DNA from: Desulfobotulus alkaliphilus
GTDB taxonomy: Bacteria > Desulfobacterota > Desulfobacteria > Desulfobacterales > ASO4-4
DNA length: 53,315 nt
Direction: 5' to 3'
Assembly: GCF_007830435.1 (NCBI RefSeq)
Contig: NZ_VLLC01000024.1
Location: 1-53,315 of the forward strand
The notes below the pieces were generated by a model, which did not search any database, was not told where the DNA came from, and worked only from the letters and a program-made list of their open reading frames with translations. Shown here piece after piece: positions 37,395-44,420 of this stretch; position 1 is the first letter of the stretch, and the number at the start of each line of letters is the position of its first letter. The position numbers were made by a program, and so were the translations under genes.

Positions 37395-38573
37395 ATGTCC
37401 AGGGTTTTAATTATCGGTGCCGGCGGTGTCGGTCAGGTGGTGGCCCACAAATGCGCCCAGCTTCCCGACATTTTTTCCGAAATCATGCTTGCAAGCCGCA
37501 CAAAGGAAAAATGCGACCGCATTGCCGCCCAGTTAAAACGCCCCATACAGACGGCTGCTCTGGATGCGGACAGGGTGGTGGATACCGTGGCCCTGATCCG
37601 TCAGTTTCAGCCGGAAATGGTCATCAACGTGGCCCTGCCCTATCAGGATCTTGCCATCATGGACGCCTGCCTTGAAACCGGCGTACACTATCTGGATACG
37701 GCCAACTACGAGCCCCCGGATGTGGCAAAATTTGAGTATAAATGGCAGTGGGCCTATCAGGACCGATTCAAGGAAAAAGGCCTCATGGCCCTTCTCGGCA
37801 GCGGCTTTGACCCCGGTGTCACCAATGTTTTCTGTGCCTATGCCCAAAAGCATCACTTTGATGAAATCCATACCCTGGACATCATCGACTGCAACGCAGG
37901 GGACCATGGCCAGCCCTTTGCCACCAATTTCAACCCGGAAATCAATATCCGGGAAATCACCCAGAGGGGCCGGTACTGGGAAAGGGGCGAATGGGTGGAG
38001 ACCGATCCCCTTTCCTGGTCCATGACCTATGATTTTCCCGAAGGAATCGGCCCTAAAAAATGCTTCCTCCTCTACCACGAGGAACTGGAATCTTTGGTAA
38101 GGCATCTGAAAGGCCTGAAAAGGGCACGCTTCTGGATGACCTTTTCCGATGCCTACCTTACTCACCTGAAAGTCCTTGAAAATGTGGGCATGACACGCAT
38201 TGATCCGGTGGAAATCAAGGGCCAGCAGATTGCCCCCATTGAATTTTTAAAAGCCGTTCTCCCCGATCCGGGAAGTCTTGGCCCCCTTACCAAGGGGCGT
38301 ACCTGCATCGGCTGCCTCATGAAGGGTATAAAAGACGGCAAAGAAAAAACCGTCTATATCTATAATATCTGCAGCCATGAAGAGGCCTATGCTGAAGTGG
38401 GTTCCCAGGCCATCTCCTACACCACGGGGGTTCCGGCCATGATCGGTGCCAAAATGATGCTCTCCGGTAAATGGACGGGCAAGGGTGTTTTCAACATGGA
38501 AGAGCTGGACCCCGATCCTTTCATGGAAGCCCTGAACCTTCACGGACTGCCCTGGAAGGAAGTGATTCTCTAA
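37395..38573 (+). CDS. Carboxy(nor)spermidine dehydrogenase (saccharopine dehydrogenase family)
   Basis: Encodes 392 residues. The N-terminal VLIIGAGGVGQVVAHKCA is an NAD(P)H Rossmann loop, and the body (LGSGFDPGVTNVFCAYA, DCNAGDHGQPFATNF) fits carboxynorspermidine synthases. It should condense putrescine (or diaminopropane) with aspartate semialdehyde and reduce the product to carboxyspermidine. The putrescine reading is supported by its neighbours speA and speB, which make putrescine. AGGGAGG precedes the ATG. Its stop overlaps the nspC start by one base (TAATG). Confidence 0.9.
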   Translation: MSRVLIIGAGGVGQVVAHKCAQLPDIFSEIMLASRTKEKCDRIAAQLKRPIQTAALDADRVVDTVALIRQFQPEMVINVALPYQDLAIMDACLETGVHYLDTANYEPPDVAKFEYKWQWAYQDRFKEKGLMALLGSGFDPGVTNVFCAYAQKHHFDEIHTLDIIDCNAGDHGQPFATNFNPEINIREITQRGRYWERGEWVETDPLSWSMTYDFPEGIGPKKCFLLYHEELESLVRHLKGLKRARFWMTFSDAYLTHLKVLENVGMTRIDPVEIKGQQIAPIEFLKAVLPDPGSLGPLTKGRTCIGCLMKGIKDGKEKTVYIYNICSHEEAYAEVGSQAISYTTGVPAMIGAKMMLSGKWTGKGVFNMEELDPDPFMEALNLHGLPWKEVIL

Positions 38574-39742
38574 TGCTGACGGACTTCCTTGGAAAAGCCC
38601 TGGGCTTTGACCCCCACGACATCTCCACACCCGCCTTTGTGGTGGATGAAAGGCGCATAGAAAAAAACCTTGCCCGCCTGCGGGAGGTAAAGGAGCGGAC
38701 AGGATGTCACATCCTTCTGGCTTTGAAGGGTTTTTCCATGTTCTCCACCTTTCCCCTGATCCGAAAAAGCCTTGATGGGACCTGCGCCAGCTCCGTGCAT
38801 GAGGCCATGCTTGGAAAGGAAGCCTTTGGCGGCGAGGTGCACGCCTTTGCCGCGGCCTTCAGCAAAGAGGACATGGAAAGCTTTCTTTCCATCACAGATC
38901 ATCTGGTCTTCAACTCCTTTTCCCTGTGGGAGCGTTTTAAACCCATGGTGATGTCAGCCCCCAGGAAAATCAGCTGCGGAATCAGGGTGAACCCGGAGCG
39001 CTCCGTTGGCAGGGTTGCCATCTACGATCCCTGTGCACCCGGCTCCCGGCTGGGAGTCAGGCCAAAGGATTTCAGGCCGGATATGCTTGAGGGCATAGAT
39101 GGACTACATTTTCATGCCCTCTGCGAGCAGAACAGCCACGAACTTGAAATCGTTCTGGAAGGCTTTGTTCAGCACTTCGGAGAATTCATCCCCTCCATGA
39201 AATGGGTGAACTTCGGTGGCGGTCACCATATTTCAAGACAGGACTATGATCTGGAAAAGCTCTGCCGCCTGATCACGGATTTCAGAAAACGCTTCAACAA
39301 TATCCCCGTGTATCTGGAACCGGGAGAAGCCATTGCCCTGGACACGGGCTTTCTTGTGGCCGAGGTGCTGGACATCGCAGGCTCAGGCCCGGATACCCAC
39401 GCCATCCTGGACAGCTCCGCCACCTGTCACATGCCCGATGTGCTGGAAATGCCCTACAGGCCGCAGATCATCGGAGCCGGAGAAGAGGGAGAAAAAGCCC
39501 ATACATACCAGTTAGGCGGTCTTTCCTGCCTTGCCGGGGACAACATCGGCCGCTACAGCTTTGACGCCCCCCTTGCCGTGGGAGACCGGCTGGTCTTCAC
39601 GGACATGGCCCACTACTCCATGGTTAAAACCAATACCTTCAACGGCATTCCCCTGCCTTCCATCTACCGCATGGACATGGAAGGAAAAATGCATCTGGAA
39701 CGAAAATTCGGGTATCAGGACTTTAAAACCAGACTGGGATGA
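38573..39742 (+). CDS. nspC: Carboxy(nor)spermidine decarboxylase
   Basis: Encodes 389 residues, a fold III PLP enzyme. ILLALKGFSMFS carries the PLP lysine, GLHFHALCEQN and NFGGGHHIS bind the cofactor, YLEPGEAIALD and ILDSSATCHMPDVLEMPYRP are NspC marks. It removes the carboxyl group of carboxyspermidine to give spermidine, so AdoMet decarboxylase is not needed. The start at 38573 overlaps the previous gene's stop; the open frame reaching back to 38471 lies within that gene. It is 18 nt before speB. Confidence 0.93.
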   Translation: MLTDFLGKALGFDPHDISTPAFVVDERRIEKNLARLREVKERTGCHILLALKGFSMFSTFPLIRKSLDGTCASSVHEAMLGKEAFGGEVHAFAAAFSKEDMESFLSITDHLVFNSFSLWERFKPMVMSAPRKISCGIRVNPERSVGRVAIYDPCAPGSRLGVRPKDFRPDMLEGIDGLHFHALCEQNSHELEIVLEGFVQHFGEFIPSMKWVNFGGGHHISRQDYDLEKLCRLITDFRKRFNNIPVYLEPGEAIALDTGFLVAEVLDIAGSGPDTHAILDSSATCHMPDVLEMPYRPQIIGAGEEGEKAHTYQLGGLSCLAGDNIGRYSFDAPLAVGDRLVFTDMAHYSMVKTNTFNGIPLPSIYRMDMEGKMHLERKFGYQDFKTRLG

Positions 39743-39760
39743 AGATAAGGAAGTTTTTTA

Positions 39761-40639
39761 ATGGAAAATAACAACGCCTATCCTTTTTTTATGGCTAGTG
39801 AAAATCCGGGAAACAACCCGGACAAATGCCTCTTTCATGTCATTCCCGTACCATGGGAAGCCAGTGTATCCTATGGCGGAGGCACGGCCATGGGACCTTC
39901 GGCCATATTAAAAGCTTCGGACCAGCTGGAACGTTTTGACGGTGTGGATGAGCCTGCAAATCTTGGCATATGGACCCATCCGCCCGTGGCCTGCGAATCT
40001 TCCCCCGCCAAGGTGCTTTCCCGTATTGCCAAAGCCTGTGACAGTGTTTTTTCCAGATATGGCATTCCCGTACTTTTAGGGGGGGAACACACCGTGACAC
40101 TGGGCGGACTCATGGCTGCAAAGGAAGTTTTTGGAGAAATCGGCATCGTACAGATTGATGCCCATGCGGATCTAAGGGATGCCTATGAGGGGAACCCCTA
40201 CAGCCATGCATCCGTAATGCGCAGGGCACTGGATCTTGGTCATAGTGTATTTCAGGTGGGAGTCCGTGCCCTGTCCTCCGAAGAAGCGGACTTCAGGGAG
40301 GCCTTTCCTGTGGCACATCTGGATGCATCGGCCATTGCCCTTTCAGGTATTCCGAATAACCTTCTGCCCCATGATTTCCCTGAACGTATCTGGCTTACCA
40401 TTGATGTGGATGGCATCGATCCTACGGTGATGCCGGCCACTGGCACGCCTGTACCCGGAGGCCTGTCCTGGTATCAGACCCTTGATGTTATAGCGAAATC
40501 CGTATCCGGACGCAGAATTATCGGTTTTGACTGCGTGGAACTGGCCCCCATTGATGGCCTGCATCATTCGGATTTTACAGCGGCTCACCTGATTTATCAG
40601 ACCATGGGAATGATTCAGAGACAATCCAGACTTCCCTGA
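39761..40639 (+). CDS. speB: Agmatinase
   Basis: Encodes 292 residues of the arginase/agmatinase fold. It hydrolyses agmatine to putrescine and urea with two manganese ions. GGEHTVTLGG, IDAHADLRDAYEG and TIDVDGIDPTVMPATGTPVPGG hold the metal-binding His and Asp residues. ATG 39761 has AAGGAAG upstream. Last gene of the polyamine operon; together with SpeA it supplies putrescine to the carboxyspermidine pair encoded between them. Confidence 0.94.
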   Translation: MENNNAYPFFMASENPGNNPDKCLFHVIPVPWEASVSYGGGTAMGPSAILKASDQLERFDGVDEPANLGIWTHPPVACESSPAKVLSRIAKACDSVFSRYGIPVLLGGEHTVTLGGLMAAKEVFGEIGIVQIDAHADLRDAYEGNPYSHASVMRRALDLGHSVFQVGVRALSSEEADFREAFPVAHLDASAIALSGIPNNLLPHDFPERIWLTIDVDGIDPTVMPATGTPVPGGLSWYQTLDVIAKSVSGRRIIGFDCVELAPIDGLHHSDFTAAHLIYQTMGMIQRQSRLP

Positions 40640-40667
40640 ACCACCAAGTCCGGAAATGGTTTTTTAT
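40639..40667 (+). terminator. Weak candidate terminator after speB
   Basis: AACCA at 40639-40643 can pair with TGGTT at 40657-40661, followed by TTTTTA. The stem is only five pairs with a 13-base loop, so support is weak. The position, directly at the end of the polyamine operon, is right. Confidence 0.3.
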
Positions 40668-41322
40668 CTGGGCAACACAGCGTTCGGCAATAGTGAACAT
40701 CGGCTCTTTTGTATCCGCCACTTCGCCTGCTGCATCTTTTTTATCCAATCTTTTTTTCCTTTTCCGAAAAAAAGAACCTTATTCAGTACCAGAAAAAACA
40801 TCAAATCATAGACCAGGCCTTGCTTCAAAAAAATAAAAGCAATGTTTTCAAATACAAACACTATAAAAACACAAAACACCTAAAACATGGCACGCAAGAT
40901 GCAATACAATACTACGAATCCAAGTGATTCAATGACCTGCCCCGGTCGGGTTATCCTTAACAAGGTAACCTAGCCCACTTAAAACCGGAAATCATTCCGG
41001 TCCCATCCATATAACTCGCCAAATACCTGCCAGGCTGGGTGTCCCTTCGACCAGGACACCCGGCGATAACCCTCCCCCCATACTTTCAGAACATCTTCTT
41101 AAAAACCTACAGCACCCATAAAATTTCATATCCATAAATTCAGTGATTTACCCTCGACATAAAACACCCGGATATAATAATGCACCTTTCAACCAGCTTG
41201 AAAATCTTTCCCTTTGCCTGTAATTTGAAATCTGATACTGATTTCTTGGTTTGCACGCAAAAAATCATCAAATTCCCAATAAAAAATCATAACTGGTAAA
41301 ACAGAAAAGAAACGGAAAACAC
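40640..41322. other. Gene-free region before the GAF-GGDEF gene
   Basis: A stretch of 683 bases with no credible coding frame. The left third (40700-40920) is A/T-rich and carries only a low-complexity 72-residue open frame. The middle (40940-41075) is G/C-richer and strongly folded (listed separately). The right part (41080-41320) is A/T-rich and probably holds the promoter of the downstream gene, though I see no clear boxes. Confidence 0.6.
40940..41075 (+). ncRNA. Structured RNA candidate (leader or sRNA)
   Basis: Three hairpins and a closing helix are visible. ACCGGAA (40984-40990) pairs perfectly with TTCCGGT (40995-41001) around ATCA. GCTGGGTGTCC (41034-41044) pairs with GGACACCCGGC (41054-41064) around a nine-base loop, with one G-U pair. 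GGGTTATC (40948-40955) pairs perfectly with GATAACCC (41065-41072) and would close the domain. That same left arm can instead pair locally with AAGGTAACC (40962-40970). The strand is assumed from the downstream gene. It matches no riboswitch consensus I know, including the GEMM class. Confidence 0.45.
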
Positions 41323-42390
41323 ATGGGGCCTCTGGCAGAAGAAATGAATCAGCCACTTGAATCCAAGGCACTGCTGGCCTGCCTTGAGGTAGGAAAAACC
41401 CTGACATCCACCCTGGATCTCAACGAAATCCTACAGCTGATCATGGAAAAAATCAGCAGTTTTGTTGCAGCTGAGCACTGGTCTCTGCTGCTTCGAAACG
41501 AAGAGAGCGGTGAGTTGAGCTTTAAAATTATTGTTGGTATTGATAAAGAATTCCTTTCGGATGTCACCATTGAAAAGGGCAGAGGGATTGCCGGGTATGT
41601 GGCTGAAAGCGGAGAGTCCCTCTTTGTACCATCCGTAAAGAATGACCCCCGTTTTTTCCCGGGCATTGATGCCGTCACCGGCTTTGAAACCCGGTCCGCC
41701 TTCTGTCTTCCCCTGTGCATCCATGGTAAAGTTCTTGGCGTCATTGAAATTCTTAACCTTGAAGACGTAAAAATTTTTAAAGAACTGCATCTCCCCATTT
41801 TGACGCTGCTTGCGGATTACGCAGCCATTGCCATAAGAAATGCCCAGTTCCTGGACCACATTCGTCTTCTCAGCATTACAGATGAATATACAGGCCTGTA
41901 CAATGCCAGATACATGCATGAACTTTTAGAAAAAATGCTCCATGCGCTACACACTGAAAATAAAAAAGCGGCTGTGGTTTTTATGGATATGGATCACTTC
42001 AAAACAGTTGTCGATACAAGAGGACACCTGATGGGCTCAGAGGTTCTCCGTGAAGTAGGACAAACCGTAAAAGCAGCTCTGAGTAAAAAAGATATTGTAA
42101 TAAAATACGGGGGAGATGAGTATGTGATGATCTTTCCTGACTGCAACAGAATAGATGCCCATGAAAAATGTACGAAAATACTAAACGCCATCCGCAGAAC
42201 ACCCTTCCTGCAATCAGATCCGCAGCCCCCTGTACATGTAACTGCCAGTCTGGGCTTTGCTATTTATCCTGATGATGCCGTCACCAGAAAACAATTGCTT
42301 CTCCTTGCGGACCAGGCCATGTACAAGGCAAAAAAAAGGGGGAAAAACAGTGTTGTTTCCTGGGCAGAGGAAGGAAATGAAAACGCTTAA
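41323..42390 (+). CDS. GAF-GGDEF nucleotide cyclase with Hypr-type Ser (candidate cGAMP synthase)
   Basis: Encodes 355 residues, no membrane span. Residues about 25-180 form a GAF domain (LNEILQLIMEKISSFV, IAGYVAESGE) and about 190-350 a GGDEF domain. The active-site signature GGDEY (263-267) is intact. But the residues that contact guanine in diguanylate cyclases are changed: FKTVVDTRGHLMGS has V230 in place of Asn and S239 in place of Asp. Asp-to-Ser at this place is the mark of Hypr GGDEF enzymes of Geobacter and Bdellovibrio, which make 3',3'-cGAMP. The inhibitory-site Arg is lost (SKKD). So this is likely a cytosolic, ligand-controlled cGAMP or mixed-product synthase (inference). The start ATG has only a weak ribosome site. 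Confidence 0.85.
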   Translation: MGPLAEEMNQPLESKALLACLEVGKTLTSTLDLNEILQLIMEKISSFVAAEHWSLLLRNEESGELSFKIIVGIDKEFLSDVTIEKGRGIAGYVAESGESLFVPSVKNDPRFFPGIDAVTGFETRSAFCLPLCIHGKVLGVIEILNLEDVKIFKELHLPILTLLADYAAIAIRNAQFLDHIRLLSITDEYTGLYNARYMHELLEKMLHALHTENKKAAVVFMDMDHFKTVVDTRGHLMGSEVLREVGQTVKAALSKKDIVIKYGGDEYVMIFPDCNRIDAHEKCTKILNAIRRTPFLQSDPQPPVHVTASLGFAIYPDDAVTRKQLLLLADQAMYKAKKRGKNSVVSWAEEGNENA

Positions 42391-42419
42391 GGTAAATTTA
42401 CAAAGGCTAAATAAAACAA

Positions 42420-42557
42420 ACCTCCAAGGGTATCCTGACCGGGATCGATCCACGACACATACCGTTTCACTTATCGCTGCTTCCTTCCGGATCTGACGAG
42501 GTTCATGATGGTATGTTACGCAGCGGCCGGTCAGGATACCCCTGGAGGCTCATTCAC
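42420..42557 (-). ncRNA. ffs: Signal recognition particle RNA, small bacterial type (4.5S)
   Basis: On the minus strand the segment holds the SRP domain IV core GTCAGATCCGGAAGGAAGC, near identical to the conserved apical loop that binds Ffh. The ends pair over a long stem: CTCCAGGGGTATCCTGACCGG at the 5' end with the mirrored bases at 42421-42441, giving the rod shape of 4.5S RNA. The 3' end is followed by a T-rich stretch (TTTGTTTTATTT) that should stop transcription. It lies between the GAF-GGDEF gene and tilS, opposite to both. The exact ends are estimates. Confidence 0.93.
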
Positions 42558-42563
42558 TCGGGG

Positions 42564-42592
42564 AATATACAGCCCCATAAGCTTCTTGACAA
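42564..42592 (-). promoter_or_regulatory. Promoter of the SRP RNA gene
   Basis: On the minus strand TTGTCA (42587-42592) and TATATT (42564-42569) are separated by exactly 17 bases and lie about 7 bases before the expected 5' end of the SRP RNA. This is a near-consensus housekeeping promoter, as expected for an abundant stable RNA. Confidence 0.75.
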
Positions 42593-42634
42593 GACATTCT
42601 TCACTTAGTTTTTAAAAGAAAGCATAAACCACTC

Positions 42635-44047
42635 TTGAATACGCAGTCTTTTTTCCTAAAAAAAATTATCACGACCCTTACCATCCACAAAATGTGGCAT
42701 AAGGAAGACAGTATCCTGATCGCCGTGTCCGGTGGCGCCGACTCCATGGCCCTGCTCCATGGCCTTTCAGATCTCAAAGACCTGCATGGTGCTTTTATGG
42801 GAGTTGCCCATCTGAACCATGGTCTCAGGCCCGAAGCGGATGAAGAAGAATCCTTTGTGGCCGATCAGGCAGCACGGCTTGGCATGCCCTTCCACAGCCG
42901 CAAAGCCTGCCTTGAAAGGGAGCATCCCGGCCTCGGTTGCGAAGAGGCTGGTCGCGCAGCCCGGTATGACTTCTTTCATTTTTTAATGAAAACGAAAAAT
43001 TATACCCGGATTGCCACAGCCCACCATGCAGACGACAGGAGAGAGCAGATCCTCATGAATCTGGTCCGGGGCTGCGGTCCTGACGGCCTTGAGGGAATTC
43101 CTGCGGTGCGGGATGGATTCATTGTAAGACCCCTGATTACCACGGAGCGTGAGCCTATCATCACCTACCTTCAGACCAAAGGACTTTCCTGGAAGGAAGA
43201 TCCTTCCAACAGGGATACCCGCTTTCTGCGCAACCGCATCCGGCACCAGCTCATTCCCCTTCTGGAAGAGAATTTCAATCCCGCCATCCGCAAAGCGCTT
43301 CTGCGGACAGGAGACATAGCCGCTGAAGAGAACAGATGGATGAACACCATGGCGGAAAAAACATACGGCAGGCTGTTGCTAAAGGAAAACGGGAATTCCG
43401 TCAGCATGGACAAAAACGAGCTGTCAAAGCTTCTTCCCGGACATCAGGCCCGTGTTCTGCGCCATGCCATCTTCCGCATACAGGGGCACCTGCAGGCCAT
43501 GGGCCAGCCCCATATAGAAGCCATGCATAAGGCCCTTCAATCCACAGAGTCCAGCGAGCTTCATCTTCCAGGGAAAATTCTTGTCAGGCTTTCCCAAAAC
43601 ATCCTTGAAATCAAAAAAACAGGACATCCCCTGAGAAAAAAAGAAAGCCCTCTGCCTTTTTTTTCAAAGGAACTGCATCTGCCTGAAAAGCTGCCCGCAA
43701 GCATTCTCCTTCCCCATGATTTCGGAAGACTTGAGATTTTAGATCAGCAGCCATCCAATACTCCTGCGGATATGTACACATCGCTTTCAGACCGGCTGTT
43801 TCCGCTGACCATCCGTGCCCCCCTGCCGGGCGATCGCATGCATCCATGGGGCCGGGGAGGAAGCAGAAAACTGATGCGTCTGTTTTCAGAAAAAAAAGTC
43901 CCAAAAGAGCTTCGCCGAAAAAGGCCTGTTATTGCAGTAAAAGAAGGTATCATATGGGTACCGGGGCTGCCACCGGATGAAAAAAACAAGGCTGAAAACT
44001 CCAATGACAGGCCTGTATGGCTTTTATGGTATGATGAAAAACTTTAA
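42635..44047 (+). CDS. tilS: tRNA(Ile)-lysidine synthetase
   Basis: Encodes 470 residues. It converts C34 of the CAU-anticodon tRNA-Ile to lysidine with ATP and lysine, which gives the tRNA its AUA specificity. The PP-loop ILIAVSGGADSMALLHGL is near the N terminus, HLNHGLRPEADEEESFV, ATAHHADDRREQILMNL and the RNRIRHQLIPLLEE block follow, and the C-terminal TilS domain has APLPGDRMHPWGRGGSRKL. The start is TTG at 42635 with a poor ribosome site; ATG 42692 is possible but would remove the helix before the PP-loop. It is upstream of ftsH as in many bacteria. Confidence 0.92.
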   Translation: MNTQSFFLKKIITTLTIHKMWHKEDSILIAVSGGADSMALLHGLSDLKDLHGAFMGVAHLNHGLRPEADEEESFVADQAARLGMPFHSRKACLEREHPGLGCEEAGRAARYDFFHFLMKTKNYTRIATAHHADDRREQILMNLVRGCGPDGLEGIPAVRDGFIVRPLITTEREPIITYLQTKGLSWKEDPSNRDTRFLRNRIRHQLIPLLEENFNPAIRKALLRTGDIAAEENRWMNTMAEKTYGRLLLKENGNSVSMDKNELSKLLPGHQARVLRHAIFRIQGHLQAMGQPHIEAMHKALQSTESSELHLPGKILVRLSQNILEIKKTGHPLRKKESPLPFFSKELHLPEKLPASILLPHDFGRLEILDQQPSNTPADMYTSLSDRLFPLTIRAPLPGDRMHPWGRGGSRKLMRLFSEKKVPKELRRKRPVIAVKEGIIWVPGLPPDEKNKAENSNDRPVWLLWYDEKL

Positions 44048-44420
44048 AAAAAACATGAAGAACCTTCACGAAATTCCACCGGGTGTGTTATAGGAATAGG
44101 GATATTCGTTGTATTCAGTTTATCCTGAAGACAATGAAGGCCAGATTGCCCTGCACAAGGGAGCCAGCGGGCTATATACACCCGGGCTGACTTGCCTGAT
44201 GCAGGATTGTGATTATTATATGCAGGACGTTTTGTCATAAGGCAATTCCATATATGGTAAAAAATCCGCTGTTTCATCCGTATCAGGTAAAAGGTTTTTT
44301 TTGCGGCTTGTCAAGGATAGTATTAAAAAGATTACAATTCATTCCTGATTACATGGCCCGGAAATTTTTTCCATCCAACCTTTATTTTGCGGACAAACAT
44401 CCACGCTCCGGGAGGGCGCT
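44048..44420. other. Intergenic region between tilS and ftsH
   Basis: 373 bases without a credible gene. It holds the folded segment at 44079-44185 (listed separately) and, closer to ftsH, TTGTCA at 44308-44313 with TACAAT at 44333-44338. The latter two could be a promoter, but their spacing of 19 bases is long. The long leader before an ATP-dependent protease gene suggests some regulation. Confidence 0.5.
44079..44185 (+). ncRNA. Second structured RNA candidate (ftsH leader or tilS trailer)
   Basis: CCGGGTGT (44079-44086) pairs perfectly with ACACCCGG (44178-44185). After a small internal loop TATAG (44089-44093) pairs with CTATA (44172-44176). This closes a domain of about 80 bases that contains CCCT-GCACA-AGGG and a weaker AGGGATA/TATCCT helix, giving a branched fold. 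No coding frame crosses it. The family is unknown to me, and the strand is assumed from the flanking genes. Confidence 0.35.

Noticed and set aside
40709-40927. 72-residue frame in the gap after speB
   Set aside because: Low-complexity Lys/Gln/His composition from an A/T-rich region, without a ribosome site.
40940-41075. GEMM riboswitch or integron attC site as explanation for the hairpins
   Set aside because: No GEMM conserved core is present, and the inverted repeat arms have the opposite order from attC core sites (GTTA first, TAAC last).
42257-42496. 79-residue plus-strand frame overlapping the end of the GAF-GGDEF gene and the SRP RNA
   Set aside because: Covered by a sure gene on one side and by the SRP RNA on the other.
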